Positions 33,834 to 46,219 of a stretch of 64,000 nucleotides of DNA are shown one piece after another. The notes beneath the pieces were generated by a model. That model ran no database searches, was not told the origin of the DNA, and was given only the letters and a program-made list of their open reading frames with translations. Made by a program: the position numbers and the translations under genes. The DNA lies in contig NW_004457736.1 of the NCBI RefSeq assembly GCF_000203815.1, forward strand, positions 1 through 64,000. The letters run 5' to 3'. Source of the stretch: Cavenderia fasciculata (lineage: Eukaryota > Evosea > Eumycetozoa > Acytosteliales > Cavenderiaceae). Each line of letters starts with the position of its first letter. Position 1 is the stretch's first letter.

Positions 33834-36528
33834 TTAATTATTATTATTAATTAATTTAATTGATTGATTGATTGAAATCAAATCATGTAAGAAATAAAAA
33901 ATAGAATAATTTGTGAATATCTTTAAATGATAGGTTATATTTTCTTTGAATCCATGTGGAGTCGATTTGGAAAGCATGTGTCTGAGTAGGGTTAGATTGG
34001 CGTTTCGACCAGCCTCCAAGATGGCTCTACTTTGAAGTGTGGGTGCCTTACAATTGACAATGACCGAGTAATTGTCATTGGCGACACATTCAAATTGTAT
34101 AGATTCTTGATAATGTAATTCCTTGAATGAAGAGTATTCAGGTGAGTCTAGATACACCACCGATCGTATACTAGGTCCAATTCTAGTTTGTATTTGTTTT
34201 GACCATCCAACACTTGAACATGGTGATGACACTGGAATAGAGAATCCTCTCTCCTTGACAAGATACTCTAAGAGGTCAATATTACCAGCCAAAATGGCAC
34301 AACAATACCAAAGACAATCTTGTTCTTCAATGTAATTGATTTCCTTGTTCCATAAAACTACTCGGTCATATAGATCAATATATCCATAGGTGAGAAGTGT
34401 GTTTGGACTGGGGATATGCATATTGGGTCGGTGGTAAATGAATATATCAATCATTTGTGAATCCAAGTTATGTACTGCCGCTTCAATGGCATCGTGTGAT
34501 ACTTGAAATCTAGATTGCTCCAATTCAATCGTTTTACCAAGTTCCTCAACAAACTTGTTTGCTTTTAATCCAAGTATATAATCTACCATACTGTGTCGTT
34601 TTGAATTGACTGTTTCTGTAATATCCAATTGTTCGGCTATAGATGATGTTGATGGTATCTCTAAAAGATGGGGGTATGTTTCTACCAAGTACTTTGCAAT
34701 CAGAATTGATCCACAATAAATAGCCAATTTGAGTTGTTGTACAGTGACCAATCGATCACTTTCAACCTTTATATTTGACTCTAATAAATGTATGCACTTT
34801 AATGAACCGGCTGTAATGGCACAATCAAGGAATTGAATGGCAAAATCTATCAAGTCATCACGACTTGTTCTCTGTACCGTAATAGCATCAATGAGACGTT
34901 TCAACACCTGGTCATTTCCTCCCATACACGCAAATTTAATAGATCTTCTTGATACCATTACATTTTGTGTGGTGAGGATATAGTCTATGCACTCTAAATG
35001 ACCTTCACCTACACAATCTTCTAGATCGTCTGATGTGAGTTTGAAACGTCTCTGTTCGACCAAATACTTTAATATTTCGAGTTTACCAGCACGACATGCA
35101 GTCTGTACAAGACATTCACGTGGAACGTCAGCACCCACAAACCTATCAAGTAACCATACCAATATGTGAAGATGACCATTTGAACAAGCCAACCCTACCA
35201 TACCTGTAAAGTGGACTGGTGTACCTCTTCTATCAAGAGGTGCGTGGTTCTTAATATATGTCTTTATCAACAGCTCCAAAATATCTAGTCGTCCATTGAT
35301 GGTAGCTGCAAACAATGGGCCTGGGAGATCAAGCCTTTTAAGTGAGGACCCAAACTTTGCAAAATTCTTGGAAGCCAACAAGAATTTAATCACATTGACA
35401 TGACTTGATTTAACAGCCTCTTCCAACATGCGTAATGGTAATATCCCAAATGACCAACTCTTCTTTTGAACCCATTTAATCATCTTTAAATGACCAAGTG
35501 AAGCTGCCATATTTAATCCTTCATCCAACCATCTAGTATTATTCTTGTCAGGACTTTCAAAACCTATCAATGTTTCCAACATTTCTATGTTTCCATAACA
35601 AACACTCCATTTTAATGATTCATTTGAAAATAGTGGAAGATTTAGATCATGATCAGAAGGTGGAAAAGACGTCGGTCGGTCAGACTTGATCTTTTGTCCA
35701 TATCGTTTCAACATGTGATTGACTATATTCCAATGCTGATTTTTTGTTGCACCATCCATAGCAGCTACTGTAAACTCTATCATATGATATTGTCCCTTTT
35801 TATCATACTCTTCTTTTAATTGATCCAAATAATATAATACATTTATATGACCGTTTGTAGCTGCAACATCATATGAATGATTTGTAAATTGTATTTCATC
35901 CTAGATAAGAAGAATAAGAATTGTAAGTAAAAAGTAAAAGAGAGAAGAAGAAGAAGAAGAAGAAGAAGAATATATTACTATTACTTACAATAAATATATT
36001 ATTTGATTTATGATTTAATAATAATTGAATGATATCTAATCTACCAATTGAACAAGCATTATCAAATGAGTTGGTTGTGAATGGTACACCTTTTTGTAAT
36101 AGGTATGTAATCAATTCGGTGTTACCAGATAGTACAGCACTATCAACTGCAAAGTGTTCTTGTTCAAATGCAGATTGATAGTATGTAAATATCTTTTCAA
36201 ATGTATCCATCTTGAATTTAATTGATCTATGGTATGTATGAGGTGAACAAATAGCCACAATCATATTAAGTGTTGCTCGTTTAACTTGTAGTCTTGATAG
36301 ATATGATATTTGACCTTTTATTGATCTCTTGCATAGATCATGTAATAGATTACCTGTATCATTCTCTACAACCCATTTCAAACATGGTATTTGATCAAAT
36401 CTATAAGATGATACAATATTATTATTGTCATGATATGTCTTGTTAATCTCTCTAATCTCTCTACCAATAATCTTTACTAAATATTGATTTCTAAATACAC
36501 TATAAATATTAAGTCTAGTCTTATCCAT
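33834..36528 (-). CDS. Ankyrin-repeat protein (dictyostelid expanded family)
   Basis: Exons 35989-36528 and 33834-35900; 868 aa. The N-terminus (MDKTRLNIYSVFRNQYLVKIIGREI) is an F-box-like helical start seen in many dictyostelid ankyrin proteins. Weak ankyrin-type repeats then continue through most of the length: LKWVVEN, GNTELITYLLQKG, IGRLDIIQLLLNHK, LGHLKMIKWVQKK, NGRLDILELLIK, AGKLEILKYLVEQ and so on, each pairing a Gly-x-Leu-x-x-hydrophobic helix with a second helix. No membrane helix. Such proteins serve as binding scaffolds and the F-box-like start would suggest substrate recruitment to ubiquitin ligases, which is inference. The intron has a (TTC)n polypyrimidine tract (35938-35970). 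Confidence 0.85.
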
Positions 36529-36588
36529 TTAAATTTACTATCTCTTTTCTAATTTAATTGAAAATTGAAAATGAAACTAACTAAAACT

Positions 36589-38608
36589 TTATTGATTGCT
36601 GTGATGATTAAGTAAAGTATAAGATTCATTTTTGTTGTTTTTAGTTGTTACAATATTAGTATCTGACGATGAATCTGAAAGTATTGAATGATTTGTTATA
36701 TCATCTTCATCTTGTAGTTGAGCAATACTTGTCGTTGTTGATTCACCAAATGCTTCCAATTGGATTTCATTTTCGTCATCGTCGTGTTGGTCTTGGTCGG
36801 CCTGATAATTAACAATTGATGAATCAGGTGCTTTAAATCGATAAGCAATAAATATAAATATAAACCCAAATATTAACATACACCCTGCAAATAATATATA
36901 TTCGTGCCATTGTACGGTTAGTTTGATGGCATCGACCACGAAAACAACAAAAATGTTGCCAACAGAGATGGACAATAACCATCCACTCATGATTAAACTT
37001 TTGTGTGATGCAGGTGCATGTGAATAGGCAAATTCCAATCCTGGAATCGATATGAATATTTCGGCAACCGCCAATATAAAGTATTGTGGTATTTGAAGTA
37101 ATACTGGTACACTATTGGCTTCACTCTTGTCAATATGAATTTGTAATAATGCACATGCAATAAATGAAAATACTGCTATAAATATACCAACTCCCATTCT
37201 TTTTAATGGGCCAAATGGTATCTAAAAAGAAAATAGAGAAAAGAAAAAAAGAATTAATTTCAAAAAGACAATTAATTAATTATTTTTAATGATTCTTTAC
37301 TACATACACCTCTTTTTTTTAAAGGACGATAAATTAATATCTCTGAAAGTGGAATGATGGAAAGTACAATAATAGGATTGAGAGCTTGAATTTGATCAGG
37401 TTGAATTGAAAAACTACCAGCTATATTTAAATTCATTTGTGTTGCTTGAAGTGTCCATCTATAAGATATAAATAAAAAGTATTAATATTAATTCTTTTAT
37501 ATTATTATGTCTATAATTAAATTTACCTTGATGAAGATTGATCATTTAAAGCCCAAAAGAATGGTAGGGGGATAAAACAAACTAAAACACTTAGAGATGC
37601 TTTAACAGACTCGACTGCATGATTGTCATAATGTGATTTTGAACGGTCGAGCCAATGTCCATTATAGTATGACTCGCCTTGTGAAGATCGTCCACATAGT
37701 GTTTTGATTCGTTCCCATAATCCTCTACCAATAATACCAAATGTTGTAATGAGAATACTACCAGTAATAGGTCTCTTTCTGTAGAGTTTAGAACCCATTA
37801 CAAAAAAGATGGTGGCAGTAAACATGAATAGACATGGAATACCAAATGCAAAACCGTATCCTAGATGTTCTCTAAAGACGGGAGATAAAAACGTCGATAC
37901 CGATCCACCGACATTAATACTCCAATAAAAGATCTTGTACATCTTTTCAACCAACGATGCTTGTCGTTTGGCATCCAACTGGTCACCACAAAACGTTGAA
38001 ATGACAGGTTTGATACCACCAGTACCCGTTGCCAAAAGTAATAAACCAACTATCAGTGCCCATGGAGATCTCGTTTCAACATCATCACCAACCAGTCTCG
38101 GTAAAGCACTCATCCCCAAGAATATACATCCAACACAATACACTAAACTAAAATACAATATAGTTTTATATTTACCAAATATTCCATCTGCCAGATATGC
38201 TCCAAGTAATGGTCTAATGAAGATAAAAAAAAAGAGGAATATATATATTAGTTTGAGAGTAGTTTAGTTTAATGGTTTGTAGACATACAAGAAATAAGAA
38301 CCAAAGTTGAATGAATGAAGTATAGAAGTTGCAGTATCACCACTATAACCATAAAAGTTTAAGAGGTAGATAACGAGGATTGATCTAATTGCATAAAATG
38401 TGTATCTCTCGCATATTTCATTACCAATGATAAACTTGATTGATGGTGGGAATTTGTCATCTCTACTATGATATACTTTGAGATTAGAGGTAGTAGAGTT
38501 GTCAATACTACCAATACTAGACGATAATCCTATAGTAGATTGATGCTGTATAATATTGTCTCTATCGTCATCGATTACAAATACTGATTCTTCATTATTA
38601 TCATTCAT
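36589..38608 (-). CDS. POT/PTR2 transporter, paralogue 4
   Basis: Exons 38289-38608, 37527-38213, 37308-37458, 36589-37221; 596 aa. Motifs are canonical: ExxER (E64-I-C-E67-R68), GTGGIKPVISTFCGDQ, FYWSINVGG and YNGHWLDRSKS. Intron positions are identical to paralogue 3, and the C-tail likewise ends YTLLNHHSNQ with the same YTLL sorting-type motif, so 3 and 4 are sister copies. They are now separated by the His-run, 54-aa and ankyrin genes. Predicted proton-coupled peptide transport. The gene ends only 60 bp from the ankyrin start, so promoter and 3' end nearly touch. Confidence 0.93.
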
Positions 38609-38818
38609 TTCATTTATCTGTTTGCTTTACTACTATAAGTTTTAAAAAATGGTGTATTAATAGACGTCGATTTTTTTTTATCGGTTCGATTGCAAAGTTG
38701 TTATCTTTGTGTGGTTTTAATGAAAATAAATGAAACCTAGCTCAATCGATAGGGAATCGAGTGTAGAACACGAATATACCGTTTACGGCCAAAAAAAGTT
38801 AGATAGGGCAAAAAAGAG

Positions 38819-38889
38819 TGCACCAACCGAGAATCGAACTCGGATCGAATCCGTGGCAGGGATCCATTCTACCATTGAACCATTGGTGC
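38819..38889 (-). tRNA. tRNA-Gly(GCC)
   Basis: On the minus strand the 71 nt fold as a full cloverleaf: acceptor GCACCAA pairing TTGGTGC (7 bp), A as discriminator, D-arm GGTTCAATGGTAGAA, anticodon arm GATCC-CTGCCAC-GGATT with anticodon GCC, and T-arm CCGAG-TTCGAAT-CTCGG. A and B box promoter sequences are typical of tRNA-Gly. Six T residues directly downstream (plus-strand A run 38810-38815) fit a Pol III terminator. No intron. CCA is not encoded, as expected for eukaryotes. Confidence 0.97.
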
Positions 38890-39340
38890 TTGATGAGAGT
38901 TTTTTGGGATGTTGGTCTTTTGACCTCTAAAATTTTTTTTTTTTTTTTTTTTTTTTACTAATCCAAAACTGCAAGTCGATTCTAGCTAAATGTGAACCTG
39001 ATCCATGGTCGGTCACTAATCTCGAACTGATCGCAAACTTTATTAAATTCTCTCTCATTTGGGGCAAACTAGCTTCACCCTATCGCATTCCCTCCTTCCT
39101 AACTAAAACTAACCACTATCTAACAACTACTCCAAATTAAACAACAATAATAATTAAATCATAATTTAAAAATAAACAATATGACTTCAGCAGTGATGAA
39201 GAGGTCAAAGATTTTATTAAAAAAAATAAAAAAAATATTTTTGAGCCCCTTTTCTAACTGAACCTCTAACTATTTTAATTAAAATTAAAACAAATAAACC
39301 ATAATTACTCTATTGTCCGACGAATAGAGTCCATATTTAT
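38890..39340. other. tRNA upstream flank with T-tract and possible element fragment
   Basis: A run of about 25 T starts 43 bp upstream of the tRNA gene (38932-38956). Positions 38959-39141 hold an open plus-strand frame of about 60 codons (reads like LIQNCKSILAKCEPDPWS...YLTTTPN) with higher GC than its surroundings, ending at TAA. I see no recognisable domain in it; it might be another retroelement fragment. The rest (39142-39340) is AT-rich. Confidence 0.4.
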
Positions 39341-39357
39341 TAAAAAAAAAAAAAAAA

Positions 39358-39549
39358 TTGTATAAAGAGTTGGCCATCAACAGGGGCACAAAACAGGGGG
39401 ACCCGATTTTTTCCAACCATATTTTCACTCTTGATCGAACCTTTGACACGCTCCATATATATGTTAACAGCCGATCCCACCATCAACAGGCCTTGAAATC
39501 GGTAAGTCCAGACATTCGCCGACTCGGCTGGCATGTCGGGTACTCTTGA
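39358..39549 (+). mobile_element. Non-LTR retrotransposon reverse-transcriptase fragment
   Basis: A short frame reads INRGTKQGDPIFSNHIFTLD, matching the RGxxQGDPLSP block (RT motif 4/B region) of L1/TRE-type non-LTR elements. The C-half appears frameshifted. It follows an A-run (39342-39356). GC content and codon use (CCC, CTC, GCC) are unlike host genes. A second fragment of what may be the same RT lies at 40072-40560 on the same strand. Decayed and not functional. Confidence 0.6.
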
Positions 39550-39616
39550 CGAATTAATTAAAAAAAAATAGACAAATTCTGTCTGATCAAACAAAAATGC
39601 ATAATAATAGACAAAC

Positions 39617-39962
39617 TGTTAGGGAGTTTCCCTAAAAGGAATATTATTAAATTAATATTTATTTATTTGCAAAACTCAAAGATACCATTTGAGGTTATGC
39701 TCACGTTACAGAATTATCATCACATCTGTTATCTATTACATTCAGTTTAGTTTACTACATTAGAGGAAGAACGTCATGAGTACGACTCTTCAGAATATAC
39801 ATAGAGAGAATAGAGATAGACATATAAAGACTATTACACATAGATACCTCATTAAATAGAATAAACTAGTATACATATTCACAGCCCACCAGAGGGCCAT
39901 TCAGTCTTACGTCAACTACATTATTATTCTCATACCTACACCTATCCAAACTACAAATAACA
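39617..39962 (+). mobile_element. Copia-type LTR with adjacent primer-binding site
   Basis: A 346-bp segment begins TGTTAGGGAG and ends CTACAAATAACA, so its termini are the inverted pair TGTTA/TAACA. The next bases, TGGTATCAAG (39963 onward), match the start of the initiator-tRNA-Met primer-binding site (TGGTATCA) that follows 5' LTRs of copia elements. It lies between the two RT fragments, so the LTR end likely inserted into an older non-LTR copy, or the reverse. No second LTR is visible within the window, and the internal coding region is missing. Confidence 0.6.
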
Positions 39963-40071
39963 TGGTATCAAGAATCAAATTAGTAATAATCTCAACTATA
40001 AATTTTAAGTAATAAGCAATAATAATAGTTAATAATATCTACAACTAGTAATATTCATACAAATCATGTTG

Positions 40072-40560
40072 TCGAAAGCTTTAAATACACCAATACACTC
40101 GATGGCCAAGCGTTCCCCTTCCCAACAGGAACAACAGCAGAAAGATACCTTGGTTTCCTAGACACCAAGCTCGGAATAGCAAGACAACTACCCTCCATCC
40201 TCAACAACATTCGATCATCTCTACTAAAATGGATTAAATTTAGAGTATCACTGAGAGCGTCAATGACGATAATCAAAACATACTCTCTCCAAACTCACCT
40301 ACTTTTTATACATTGAAAATATCACAGAAGACGAAATCAAGCAACTAGACAGTTTGATCAATTGGTATCTATACAGTTCCCCAACATCAGGATACAACAG
40401 ACAAGCAACATATATTAACGCGATAAGAGGAGAGCGAGCAACACTAGATTGGAAGAAAGGCGGCATCAACCTATGGCAAACAATATCCCGAGTCTGTGGT
40501 CAATCAATTATAGTTCTATCGCCTCTTGGAATAATTAAAGGTACTTGGGGGTGGAACAAA
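40072..40560 (+). mobile_element. Non-LTR reverse-transcriptase C-terminal fragment
   Basis: Plus-strand reading shows RYLGFLDTKLG..IRSSLLKWIKFRVSL, then after a one-base frame change near 40310 continues ENITEDEIKQLDSLINWYLYS...ATLDWKKGGINLWQ. The order YLGF, a helix with Trp, and GGIN matches the thumb/post-RT region of L1/TRE-type elements. Fairly GC-rich relative to host. The frameshift and missing parts make it a relic. Confidence 0.6.
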
Positions 40561-40601
40561 CAAACAAACTATTTGGTGATCAGAGTATGTATGTATATTA
40601 A

Positions 40602-40602
40602 A

Positions 40603-40657
<55 letters not shown>
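40602..40657. repeat. (ATT)n microsatellite
   Basis: Nearly perfect ATT trinucleotide repeat of about 56 nt immediately 3' of the retroelement relic and before the 3' end of the phospholipase B-like gene. It is non-coding here. Confidence 0.95.
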
Positions 40658-40754
40658 GTACAATAAATATATTATAATTTATTTAATAATGAAAAAAGAA
40701 GAAATCATCATGACAAATGATAGAATTCTTTTCTTTTTTTCTTTTGTTTCTTTT

Positions 40755-42620
40755 TTAATTTCTATCAATAGCCATTGATTGTTGACTCATAGTCATCCAA
40801 TCAAAGTCCCACTTGTCGGGCATACCAACGTGGGTGTAAGACCAATCACCCTTTTTCCAATCAAATGGATCTTGTTGATCGTGAGATGGACCACTTTGAG
40901 CGGCGACCAACATCGAGTCTACGTGTTTGAGAGAGACAACCTTGGAGTCGATGCCACCAAAAGCATCGCGATTGAGGTATGGGTTGCTCGAGTTTTTAGT
41001 GACAAGGTCAAACCGAGAGCTGATGGCATTGCCTGGGTTACCGAGGGAGAGTGGATCCTTTTTCCAGTCATTGTAACGGAGTTGAGCCTTGAATGCCTTG
41101 AAAGAGTCGACATTGTTGGCATCGCGACGGAAGATCATACCACGTGGATTGGCAGCATACGAGAAAAAGTTGCCAAATTGTGGACCAGTCTCGTTGAAAC
41201 CAGACATGTTGTAGATGTTTTCAAAGTAGGGAATGTTGAAACTTGGCCAGTATCCGGTACGAACCAAGTTGGTGACATCATCATACTCGATGTACTCTGG
41301 GATTTGTTCGAGAATGTAGACCATACCGTCCTTGACGTCATAACCTGGTTGGAAACGGTTATAGTCGACAACGATCCATTGGTTGTTGTAGGTACCACTG
41401 TTTTGGATGGAAAAGACTTGACACCAGGTATTACCGTCGGTAGCCATTCTGTTGGCAATGACAACACGGATCCAACTGAGAACAGACGACGTGGTAATCA
41501 ATGGATAGAGATTATTGTTCATCAAACCATTGGTGGTTTCCATGACAACGATACGAGTATCCAAGAGATAGAAATCATCAATCGATGACAATGAGGCTGG
41601 GTACGATGAAAACATGGTAGTTCTACTTGCAGCTTCGGCAGCATCAGAGAATGAAAATGTATAAATCTTAAACATTCTAACCATTTCATAATAACTTGAC
41701 CATGTTGTATGTCCTAAAAGTAAATTAAAATAAATAAATATAAATATAAATTATGATTATTTGTTTTTTTTAGATTGTATTTACCAGAATAAAGATCAGT
41801 TAAATCATCGGATAATTTAACCAATGAAGAACAATGACCAGTCTTTCTTAAAAAGTTGGTAAATGAAATATTGAGAGCTGGAGCAAGATCAATCATATCA
41901 CCATCCATATTCATCAACATGAATTCAATCAATTGTAAATCTTGGTTTGGATCTTGGTTGGCAGCTTGATAACCTTGTACTAAACTAAGAGTTTGAGTGT
42001 AAATTAAATTTACATTTACCCAAAATGGATCATTTGGATTGTTTTGAATTTCTTGTACCTACCAAAAAAAAAATAATAATAAATTAATAAATAAAAAGAA
42101 TGTATAGATTTTTTTTTGAATTTCTATTTGTTTCTATATTTACCATATATTTAATATTTGATGAAACCCAATTAACTACGGCATCAGAGATGAATGATTT
42201 GTATTCATTGACATACATGTTGTACCAGTTTTGGTAGATCATATCGGAAGTGATGTAACCTTCGAGGTAACCAGCAGCCGATGCTTGAACCAAATCGGGG
42301 AAATTGGAAGAGGTCTCAACAGAGAGGTAACCCCAACCGGTAGTTTCCATTTGATTAGAATAGATGGCAGTTGCAATGCCACCGGTTTGATTGCCATTGA
42401 CAACCCGATATCCGTTGGCAGAGTCGCTAAAAACGGTATATGTCTGGAAAGAGGCAGACAATTTCTTGTCGACCAACTCTTGTTTTAATAGTTCGTGTTG
42501 ATCACTGTTTTTGTCATGCTTTCTACTATGATGTTTCTTTGCATTGACAGCTATATTATCATTATGTACTAATGACAATAATAATAAAATTGAAATTAAA
42601 ATACTAAATAATAATTTCAT
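40755..42620 (-). CDS. Phospholipase B-like (laminin-A/PLBD family) enzyme
   Basis: Exons 42144-42620, 41785-42058, 40755-41713, phase-consistent; 569 aa. Signal peptide (MKLLFSILISILLLLSLV), basic His/Lys/Asp propeptide, then the Ntn-hydrolase-type fold. The likely nucleophile is Cys about residue 235 in RKTGHCSSLVKL, just as in the family motif GHCSALI. Other conserved blocks: YTFSFSD (near 41650), WYNMYVNEY, GYLEGYIT, QWIVVDYNRF, YFENIYNMSGF, SYAANPRGMIFRR, MRYNDW-like, GGIDSKVV. D. discoideum has several plb genes encoding lysosomal or secreted enzymes that release fatty acids from phospholipids. N-glycosylation sites are present. The exact paralogue is not decided. Confidence 0.93.
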
Positions 42621-43945
42621 TCTCTCTAACTCTCTCTCTAAAAAATTGAAACTTTAAACTAGCTAGAAGAAAAAGAAGATATATGATACAATAATAAAAC
42701 GATTGTTTTGTGTGTGTGTTTTAAACAATTGAATTACTGTCTAGGGGGCACTGTGCGAATTACTAGTATAAAACAAATAAAACACAACAAGTAAAACTTA
42801 GAGGAGAGGGGCGGGTGTGCGTAGACGAGACAGACAGAAGAAGAAGAAGAAAAAGCAAATAATGATTATTTGCACATTAGAGAACGTTCGAAAAAAATCA
42901 TCCCTTGATTTTCAAAATTGACGGTAAATCTGCCCTCTTTACGATTCCGAGCACTGCGTTTCCCAAACAAGTATCTCGATACCACCCTCTGGATTTTGGT
43001 CTGTTCATTGAAACGGACGTGATGATCCTTTCAAGAATATTACTATTACTTTTTCGATTTATCCTTTTGTCTTGTGTTGTATTTGTGTGTCTTGTCTACT
43101 TTATCTGATTGCACTCACAAAAACAAAATTACGTATAATGCATAGTCGTCTGTTGTGGAATGAATGAATGGTGAAGATGGGTGATGATGATAATAATTCT
43201 CTGAATGATGTGGTGGTTATTATTATTATTAATAATAATAATACATGTAATAACAAAGAGAGAGACCTATTATTCTGATTCAGATGAATCTTTGTTTCTA
43301 CACCTTTCAAAAAAAGAAAAGAAACAATAATCAAAAGATGTGATTGATTGATTGAATGATGAACCCCCTACTCTTTTAGCGTTCTGATAAAAAAACGGCT
43401 TGCGGATCTCACAATCATCACCAATCGATTGGGTGGAGAGAAGCTGTTTTTGCAAACAAACACCCTCCGTCTCTCATACTCTCTTTACGCTGCTCTCTTT
43501 AAAGTGAGTGGCCACTAACTACCCTGCTCTATTAATTAATAAATAAAGATAACACAACTAGTGTAGTAATAGTAATAGTAATAGTATAGGTTATACCAAA
43601 GACAATAACAATAATAAAAGTTTTTTTAACTGGGCAACCCGAGTTTACAGTTAAAAAGCAAAAAAACAAAAAAGATTTTTTTTTTTTATCCTCCACATTA
43701 CAAACCCATATCGCACCAACACCAATATTATCATCATCACCTCAGATAGTAGTAGTAGAAGTAGTATATTAAGTATATACATAAACAGAGGATAGGATTA
43801 GAGATCAGCAGTAACAAAAGTCAATATCATAGTATAGTTTAGTTTGTAGTAGAGAGAAGAGAGAAGAAGAGAGAAGAGAGAGAGAAGAAGAGATATATAT
43901 ATATAGTTGTTATTATTAAATATAGAGATAGATACAATTTAGAGA
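42621..43945. other. Long divergent intergenic region
   Basis: About 1.3 kb between phospholipase B-like (minus) and RasGEF (plus). It contains GA-rich leader-like tracts (43855-43890), TAGTAG and ATTATT repeats (43215-43235), TGTGTGTGTG near 42710 and an AT-rich TATA-type string around 43895. Short ORFs here show no domain or splice partner. Likely the 5' UTR of the RasGEF and two promoters. Confidence 0.6.
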
Positions 43946-46219
43946 ATGTCATTTATCAATCATAGTAATATTGGTAGAAGTGCGATGGGAGGTAGTACAG
44001 GAAGTGGATCGAGTACTCCAAAGAAACCTCTACTTGGATCATTCTCTTCAATGTCCAATCTTAGTGCTACATCGGGTCAATCAAATTCAGAATCAATCGA
44101 AGGTAAAATAGACAAACAAAACACAGAATCTGAAATGACAGACTCTATAGATTAGAATAACAACAAACTAACAGCATTCCATTGATGATTTAGATTCATA
44201 TAATATACCACCAAGCGAATGGGTATCAAGAGTGATGCACAATCATCCAGATGTATTAGAGTTGAGAGAAAGAATGAGACCAATCACCAATCAAAAATCA
44301 TTCTCTAGAAACAGAATGTGTTCAAAGACAGAAGCTAGTCACGTCATTTCAGATTCTGTACTATTAAAGTTGATCATGCAATATCTTCACGAAGAAGGTT
44401 TAACTTCTACTTTAACAAAGATTCAAGAAGAATCTACTTTTAAATGTAAGTAGAAGAATTCTATATATAGATTGATAGATATGCACACACACTTTACTAA
44501 ATATTATTATTAATTAGTTGTAAAGGATGAAGTTGAAAAAGAAGCATTACCAACATTATTAAAAATAGGCATTAAAGAAGCAAATAATTGGTTTGGACCA
44601 TTAGAGGAAATAGATGGTGATGATCCTGAAGTTGAAGCTTATCATGCTTATGTTTCTGAACAAGATACTGATGGTAAGATACTATAAAGGATGAATAATC
44701 TATCATCTTTTAATGTTTCTAATGTTTCTAATTTATTGACTTTTCTCTATCTATAGTTACAGATGGTTCAATTGAAAGTAAAAATATATGGGATGACTTG
44801 AATGATGAGAGTACAGTTAAACTATTGAAAAACTCTGATAATAATAATACGATTCAAGCAGCAACATTAAACAAATTGATTTGGTGGTTAACTAGTAACC
44901 CAAATAGTCCAGGTTTGTAATGAAAATGGAATATCATAATTATTATTATTATTATACTGACGATAAACATTTCATTTAATTTTAATTTCAACAATATTTC
45001 AGAGGTATCAGAGTTTAGAAAAATCTTTTTCTTAACATTTCCTTCATTCACAACCGCAGAAACAATTTTAACCAAATTAATTCAAATGTATAATTCACCA
45101 ACTAGAGATAACAGTGACATGGGCCTGGTTATCGTATTTTTAAATCTTTGGATTGAACAACAACCTCAAGATTTTAACGACAAGTTATTATCCATGTTAA
45201 ATAATTTTATTGATAATCAAATGGTTAAAGATGGTCTAACAAATTGGGCAAAGAAATTAAGAACTTCAATTGCTAAAACTGTAAGAAAAAAGAAATAGAA
45301 ATAGAAAAAGAAAAAAAAAGAAACAGATTGATTAATTTTATTTATTTTAGGAAAATAATAATACTAAAAAGAAAGAAAATCAATTAACTAATCCACCAGA
45401 ACCAAAAGTACCAAAGAATATATTTTCATCGACATTGACTTTTGAAGACATTGATGAAGAAGAGATTGCAAGACAGTTGTGTTTGATTGATTTTGGAATG
45501 TACGAGAGTATCAAACCAACCGAATTTTTAATCAAGGGATGGGTCAGACCATCCTATCGTTCAAAGGCTGTTAATCTTTTGTCGCTAATGAAAAGATTCA
45601 ATGATTTCACAAAATGGATCTCTCACAGTCTCTTGATCGAACAACAAAACACCAAAGGAAAATCAAAATTGTTGGGCAAGTTTTTAAAGATTGCTGAACA
45701 TTTACGTACTCTCAATAATTTCCATTCTCTCATGGCTATCTTTGGTGCCATCAATAGTACTTCAGTTTATAGAACAAAAACAATTAGAAAAGATCTTTCA
45801 AAACAACAACAAGAGGTAAAAAAAAAAAGAAAAGAAAAAGACAAAGGAGAGAAATATATTCTAATCTATTATTATTTCTATTCCTATTTCTATAGACATA
45901 TGCAGATTTAGAGAAATTATTCCATTCAGATAATAATTATAAGAGTTATAGACTTGCATATAAAGACGCAGGACCACCATGTATACCATTCATGGGTATT
46001 CATCTACGTGATTTAACCTATGTCGATGAATGTACAAACGACAAGATCGATGGAATGATCAATCTCAACAAACGTAGAACATTGTACCATGTCATTTCAA
46101 ACACTCGAAAATACCAATCGGTTCCATACAACTTTTTAAAGGTTCATCAAATCCAAGCATTTTTAACAGAATTGAGAATTGATAATGATGCTTTGGAAGA
46201 ATCTTTTAAATCAGTTTAA
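43946..46219 (+). CDS. LisH-domain Ras guanine-nucleotide exchange factor
   Basis: Seven exons: 43946-44102, 44194-44445, 44518-44673, 44757-44912, 45003-45280, 45351-45815, 45896-46219; 595 aa. After a Ser/Gly-rich start comes a LisH motif (SDSVLLKLIMQYLHEEGLTS, about residue 105-125), a RasGEF-N region (IQAATLNKLIWWLTS...LTFPSFTTAETILTKLI) and the catalytic CDC25 domain (ARQLCLIDFGMYESIKPTEFLI ... FNDFTKWISHSLL ... PCIPFMGIHLRDLTYVDEC ... FLKVHQIQAFL). All conserved helices are present. It activates Ras by exchanging GDP for GTP; LisH should mediate dimerisation, as in other amoebal RasGEFs. Exon 1 to 2 junction is the least certain because a second acceptor is nearby. Confidence 0.92.

Noticed and set aside
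38736-38800. Possible second tRNA or tRNA relic (TAGCTCAATCGATAGGG...)
   Set aside because: The D-arm-like part resembles a tRNA but neither acceptor stem nor T-arm pairs; no cloverleaf can be drawn.
40779-41588. 269-aa plus-strand ORF
   Set aside because: Exact antisense of the phospholipase B-like exon; no domain and no splice context.
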